From Mesorhizobium sp. (GTDB taxonomy: Bacteria > Pseudomonadota > Alphaproteobacteria > Rhizobiales > Rhizobiaceae): 64,000 nt of DNA. Position numbers and translations under genes: made by a program. Under the pieces are notes generated by a model, which was not told the DNA's origin, ran no database searches, and saw nothing but the letters and a program-made list of their open reading frames with translations. This document shows, in pieces, positions 60,496 to 64,000 of the stretch. Each line of letters opens with the position of its first letter. The stretch's first letter is position 1. Where the stretch lies: assembly GCA_004020315.1 (NCBI GenBank), contig SAQG01000037.1:1-64000 (forward strand), given 5' to 3'.

Positions 60496-61338
60496 GTGGC
60501 GGAAACATTGGACAGTAAGGCCGGCAAGGCCGCACCGATGGACCGTCTGTGGGCCGAGAACGACGATTCGCGGCTGACCGGCGATCCCGCGCTGGTCGTC
60601 GATGTCGACGGTTTCGAGGGCCCGCTCGATCTCCTGCTGCATCTTGCCCGCAACCAGAAGGTCGATCTGTCGCGCATCTCGATCCTGGCGCTGGCTGAGC
60701 AATATCTGGCCTTCGTCGAGAAGGTGAGGGCGCTCAGGCTGGAGCTTGCCGCCGACTATCTGGTGATGGCGGCGTGGCTGGCGTTTCTCAAGTCGAAGCT
60801 TTTGATCCCCAAGCAACCCGGCGACGACGGCGAAAGCGGCGAGGAACTGGCGGCGGTGCTGCAATTCCGGTTGAAGCGGCTGGAAGCCATGCGCGACGCA
60901 GCGGCACGCCTGGTCAACCGCAACCGGCTCGGACGCGACGTGTTCGCCCGCGGCATGCCGGAAATGGTCATCGTCGAGAAACGCAACGCCTATTCGGCCT
61001 CGCTCTACGATCTGCTGACCGCCTATGCGGCGCAACGCCAGAAGCAGGCGATCACCAATGTGACGATCGCCAGGCGCGGTGTGTGGTCGCTCAAGGATGC
61101 GCGCGACATCCTGAACAGACTGATCGGCTCGTTTCGCGACTGGACGGCGCTGGACAGTTTCCTGGTCGAATATCTGACCGGCCCGGACGAGCGGCGTACC
61201 GCGATTGCCAGTTCGTTTGCGGCCACGCTGGAACTGGTGCGCGAAGGCAAAATGGAAATGCGGCAGGACGAGGTGTTCGCGCCGCTCTATCTGCGCGGCC
61301 GTGCGCAAGGCATCAGGGCAGTCGAGGTGGCATCATGA
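60496..61338 (+). CDS. scpA: Segregation and condensation protein A
   Basis: 280 residues from a GTG with AGGAA close before it. VDVDGFEGPLDLLLHLARNQ is the ScpA/kleisin N-terminal signature, followed by the helical SMC-binding part (DYLVMAAWLAFLKSKLLI) and the C-terminal winged helix (about 200-275). ScpA is the kleisin that bridges SMC heads in chromosome condensation. It overlaps scpB by ATGA. Confidence 0.94.
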   Translation: MAETLDSKAGKAAPMDRLWAENDDSRLTGDPALVVDVDGFEGPLDLLLHLARNQKVDLSRISILALAEQYLAFVEKVRALRLELAADYLVMAAWLAFLKSKLLIPKQPGDDGESGEELAAVLQFRLKRLEAMRDAAARLVNRNRLGRDVFARGMPEMVIVEKRNAYSASLYDLLTAYAAQRQKQAITNVTIARRGVWSLKDARDILNRLIGSFRDWTALDSFLVEYLTGPDERRTAIASSFAATLELVREGKMEMRQDEVFAPLYLRGRAQGIRAVEVAS

Positions 61339-62114
61339 GTGAGCGCGCCAACGCTTCGGTCATTCCGTTCAAGGTCGATGACGAGACCGAAGAGGGCGTG
61401 CTCGCCGGGCTACCGGCAGAAGATCAAGCCCAGAACTTGTCCCAGAATCCTGGCGAGCGACTGCACATGGCGGAAGCCGTGCGCATGGCCGAGGCGATCG
61501 TTTTCGCCAGCGCCGAGCCGGTCAGTGAAAAGCAGCTTACCGCGCGCCTGCCCGACGGCATCAACATTGCCGCGGCGATGGCCGAACTGCAGCAGATTTA
61601 TGCGCGGCGCGGCGTCAATCTGGTGCGCGTTGGCGATGCCTGGGCGTTCCGCACCGCCGGCGATCTCGCTTTCCTGATGAGCCGCGACACGGTGCAGCAG
61701 AAGAAGCTTTCCCGTGCGGCGCTCGAAGTGCTGGCGATCATCGCCTATCACCAGCCGGTGACGCGCGCCGAGATCGAGGATATCAGAGGTGTCGAGACCT
61801 CGAAGGGCACGCTGGACACGCTGATGGAGACCGAATGGGTGAAGATGCGCGGCCGGCGCCGCACGCCCGGCCGTCCGGTCACCTACGGCACTACCGACAT
61901 CTTCCTCGACCATTTCGCGTTGGAGGAGATCCGCGATCTCCCCGGCATGGAGGAATTGAAGGGTGCCGGGCTGCTTTCGGGCCGCATGCCGTCGAATTTT
62001 TCCATTCCGCTGCCGCCTGCCGACCCGGATGCGCTAACCGACGACGAGGATCCGCTGACCGACATCGACCTCGAGGAACTCGGCCTGTTGACGCCGCGCG
62101 TCGAGGAAGATTGA
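61335..62114 (+). CDS. scpB: Segregation and condensation protein B
   Basis: 259 residues from the ATG at 61335 overlapping the scpA stop. Two winged helices: RMAEAIVFASAEPVSEKQLT and LSRAALEVLAIIAYHQPVTR, then RGVETSKGTLDTLMETEWVK and TYGTTDIFLDHFALEEIRDL, all typical of ScpB. It pairs as a dimer on ScpA in the SMC-ScpAB complex. The first 40 residues and the acidic C-terminus are extensions usual in rhizobia. Confidence 0.94.
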   Translation: MSERANASVIPFKVDDETEEGVLAGLPAEDQAQNLSQNPGERLHMAEAVRMAEAIVFASAEPVSEKQLTARLPDGINIAAAMAELQQIYARRGVNLVRVGDAWAFRTAGDLAFLMSRDTVQQKKLSRAALEVLAIIAYHQPVTRAEIEDIRGVETSKGTLDTLMETEWVKMRGRRRTPGRPVTYGTTDIFLDHFALEEIRDLPGMEELKGAGLLSGRMPSNFSIPLPPADPDALTDDEDPLTDIDLEELGLLTPRVEED

Positions 62115-62291
62115 CCGCAAACGACGTGCCGAAGCCGTTGTTTTTTGCGGCTGCGCCGATTGGTAGCGGGCTATGGCGCCGAAAGTGCGTGACTTCGGCC
62201 ACTCATTTATAAACTCTGTCGCGGTTGTGTTTGAATCCCGACGCGAAAGCGCATAGATCATCGTCAGAGAAAACTTTCGAGAGAGATTGTT

Positions 62292-62513
62292 ATGGGTTCA
62301 TTTTCGATTTGGCACTGGCTGATCGTGCTGGTGATCGTGTTGCTGGTGTTCGGCCGCGGCAAGATTCCCGAGCTGATGGGTGACATGGCCAAGGGTATCA
62401 AGAGCTTCAAGAAGGGCATGGCCGACGACGAGGTTGCCGAGGACAAGCGCACCGTCGAACACCGTGCCGACGAAACCGTTTCGGCAGTGAAGGAAAAGGC
62501 CAGCAAGAGCTGA
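62292..62513 (+). CDS. tatA: Sec-independent translocase subunit TatA
   Basis: 73 residues: short N-terminal membrane helix ([20 protein letters not shown] with the FG hinge), amphipathic helix ([19 protein letters not shown]) and a charged tail. TatA oligomers form the pore for folded proteins with twin-arginine signals. A 180-bp gap separates it from scpB, so tatABC has its own promoter there. Confidence 0.95.
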   Translation: MGSFSIWHWLIVLVIVLLVFGRGKIPELMGDMAKGIKSFKKGMADDEVAEDKRTVEHRADETVSAVKEKASKS

Positions 62514-62542
62514 GCCCAAAACTTTAGTCGGAACGCATCGCC

Positions 62543-63229
62543 ATGTTCGACATCGGCTGGACCGAGATGCTGGTGATCGCGATCGTCATGATCGTGGTCG
62601 TCGGGCCTAAGGATTTGCCCAAGATGCTGCGCACCTTCGGCCGCACGACGGCGAAGATGCGCGGCATGGCGGCCGACTTCCAGAAACAGTTCAACGATGC
62701 GCTGAAGGAGGCCGAGCTTGACGACGTCAAGAAGTCGGTCGATTCACTCAGAAGCCTCAACCCGGCCGCCGAGATCAGGAAACAGCTCAACCCGTTCGAG
62801 CAGGCGGCAGCCGATGTCCGTTCAGGCGTCGACGCGGTGATGAAGCCGAAGCCGGCCGCAGACCCGGTCGCGCCGGCGACGCCGCAGGATCCCGAGCTGA
62901 AGAATGGCGCGACGGTGCTGCCGGGCGTCAAAGCTCCTGAAGCGGCACCGGCGGCGCCGACCTTTCCGGCGATGACCGATGAGTCGGTGGTGACACCGCC
63001 GGCCGCGACGGCGACGCCGGCTGCACCGCAAAGGGCCGAGGCAGCGAAGAAGAAGGCTGCGCCAGCGAAAGCGATGCCGGCGCCTAAGGCCGCAGCCAAG
63101 CCAGCGGCAGCAGCGGCAAAACCTGCCGCGACAAAGACCGCAGCTAAAAAAGCCGAGCCGAAGCCTGCACCGGCAGCGGTGAAGAAGCCGGCTGCAGCCG
63201 CCAAAAAGACGGCGGGAGCCGCCAAGTGA
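62543..63229 (+). CDS. tatB: Sec-independent translocase subunit TatB
   Basis: 228 residues. MFDIGWTEMLVIAIVMIVVV with GPKDLPKMLRTFGRTTAKM is the TatB helix-hinge-helix; a long Ala/Lys/Pro-rich tail (LAAKPAAAAAKPAATKT-like) fills the C-terminal half and is disordered, a rhizobial feature. TatB with TatC forms the signal-peptide receptor. It overlaps tatC as GTGA. Confidence 0.95.
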   Translation: MFDIGWTEMLVIAIVMIVVVGPKDLPKMLRTFGRTTAKMRGMAADFQKQFNDALKEAELDDVKKSVDSLRSLNPAAEIRKQLNPFEQAAADVRSGVDAVMKPKPAADPVAPATPQDPELKNGATVLPGVKAPEAAPAAPTFPAMTDESVVTPPAATATPAAPQRAEAAKKKAAPAKAMPAPKAAAKPAAAAAKPAATKTAAKKAEPKPAPAAVKKPAAAAKKTAGAAK

Positions 63230-64000
63230 GCATTTCGGAAAAGGACGAGATCGATAAATCGGCGGCTCCGCTGATGGAGCATCTGATCGAGTTGCGCCGG
63301 CGGCTGATGTGGTCAATCGGCGGGTTCTTCGTCGCCTTCCTGTTCTGCTTCTTCTTCGCCAAGCAACTGTTCAACCTGTTGGTGATCCCGTTCAAATGGG
63401 CGACCCAATGGGCAGGGCTCGACCCGCACAAGGTCGAGCTGATTTACACGGCGCCGCAGGAATTTTTCTTCACCCAGGTCAAGCTGGCGATGTTCGGTGG
63501 CATGGTTATCGCCTTTCCGCTGATCGCCACGCAGATCTACAAATTCATCGCGCCCGGCCTCTACAAGAACGAACGCAACGCTTTCCTGCCGTTCCTGATC
63601 GCTTCGCCGATCCTGTTCCTGATGGGCGCGTCGCTGGTCTATTTCTTCTTCACGCCGATGGTGATGTGGTTCTTCCTCGCCATGCAGCAGGCCGGCACCG
63701 ACGACCAGGTGCAGATTTCGCTGCTGCCGAAAGTGTCGGAATATCTCAGCTTGATCATGACGCTGATCTTCTCCTTCGGCCTGGTGTTCCAGTTGCCGGT
63801 GGTGACCAGCCTGATGACGCGGGTGGGCATGCTGTCGTCCGAGGCGCTGGTTGAAAAGCGCAAATGGGCGATCGTCATCGCCTTCGTTGTGGCGGCTGTG
63901 CTGACACCGCCCGATCCGATAAGCCAGATCGGCCTGGCCGTTCCGACGATCCTTCTCTACGAGGTCTCGATCTGGTCGGCCCGGCTGATCGAGCGCAGCA
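63226..64000 (+). CDS. tatC: Sec-independent translocase subunit TatC (partial)
   Basis: 258 codons are visible from a GTG overlapping the tatB stop; the C-terminus lies beyond the window. MEHLIELRRRLMWSIGGFFV is the TatC N-terminal signature, and FIAPGLYKNERNAFLPFLIA, FGLVFQLPVV and AVLTPPDPISQIGLAVPTIL match the later helices; six are expected. TatC recognises the twin-arginine motif. Little more than the last helix end and tail should be missing. Confidence 0.96.
   Translation, partial: MSISEKDEIDKSAAPLMEHLIELRRRLMWSIGGFFVAFLFCFFFAKQLFNLLVIPFKWATQWAGLDPHKVELIYTAPQEFFFTQVKLAMFGGMVIAFPLIATQIYKFIAPGLYKNERNAFLPFLIASPILFLMGASLVYFFFTPMVMWFFLAMQQAGTDDQVQISLLPKVSEYLSLIMTLIFSFGLVFQLPVVTSLMTRVGMLSSEALVEKRKWAIVIAFVVAAVLTPPDPISQIGLAVPTILLYEVSIWSARLIERS

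Noticed and set aside
60774-61334. Long upstream extension of scpB through scpA
   Set aside because: It reads scpA out of frame and gives basic low-complexity sequence; the ATGA overlap at 61335 is the natural start.
35853-64000. Functional link between the island's Tat substrate and the tatABC genes of this window
   Set aside because: tatABC is a core operon in its usual place; proximity is chance, although the Tat machine would export the protein.

Overview
The window reads as part of the chromosome of a rhizobial alphaproteobacterium, most likely Mesorhizobium or a close relative. The reasons are the high GC content, the conserved run argS - SPOR protein - nagZ - scpA - scpB - tatA - tatB - tatC, an ExoR-type regulator directly behind ilvD, a PopZ-like (DUF2497) protein upstream of valS, and a secreted glycanase of the ExoK/ExsH type. 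The species call is inference from gene content.

Region 1 (about 1-21 kb) is an exopolysaccharide-type locus. It holds a secreted GH16 glycanase (cut by the window edge), a UDP-glucuronate decarboxylase (UDP-xylose supply), a coupled GH5 glycanase / glycosyltransferase pair, a GINT1-like protein, GT2 and GT4 glycosyltransferases, a large membrane glycosyltransferase-like protein paired with a DUF1616 protein, a flippase, a GNAT acyltransferase, an FAD oxidoreductase and a Wza/ExoF-like export protein whose periplasmic part carries seven 11-residue repeats. The locus is scarred: there are fragments of a GT2, two FAD enzymes, an acyltransferase, an istB transposition gene and a second UDP-glucuronate decarboxylase. 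Flippase plus Wza-type exporter fits a Wzx/Wzy-like pathway, but no clear polymerase is identified.

Region 2 (about 21.8-25.4 kb) holds three regulators, two LuxR-type and one Crp/Fnr-type, separated by long stretches with no recognisable genes.

Region 3 (25,576-38,182) is a genomic island of about 12.6 kb inserted in the 3' end of tRNA-Asn. A 48-bp copy of the tRNA 3' end marks the left junction and the intact tRNA the right one. Its left module has a P4-type integrase, an AlpA-like regulator, small ORFs, a RepA-like ATPase and a dense TGTCCC/GGGACA array that may be a replication origin. A tightly coupled operon of phage-like genes follows, ending in a tail-fibre protein, with no terminase large subunit, portal or capsid gene. 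The right part carries a lipoprotein, an XRE regulator, a Tat-exported protein and a proteasome-fold Ntn-hydrolase. Size and content fit a phage satellite or a strongly reduced prophage. GGGCTACA motifs sit at both ends and once inside.

Region 4 (38.2-64 kb) is ordinary core chromosome: tRNA-Cys, pcm, tolC, popZ-like, valS, an OmpP1/FadL porin, ilvD, exoR, xthA, a glyoxalase-like protein, an A-type iron-sulfur carrier, dgt, argS, a large acidic SPOR protein, nagZ, scpAB and tatABC (tatC cut by the window edge). exoR may control the polysaccharide genes of region 1 through ExoS/ChvI, as in Sinorhizobium.
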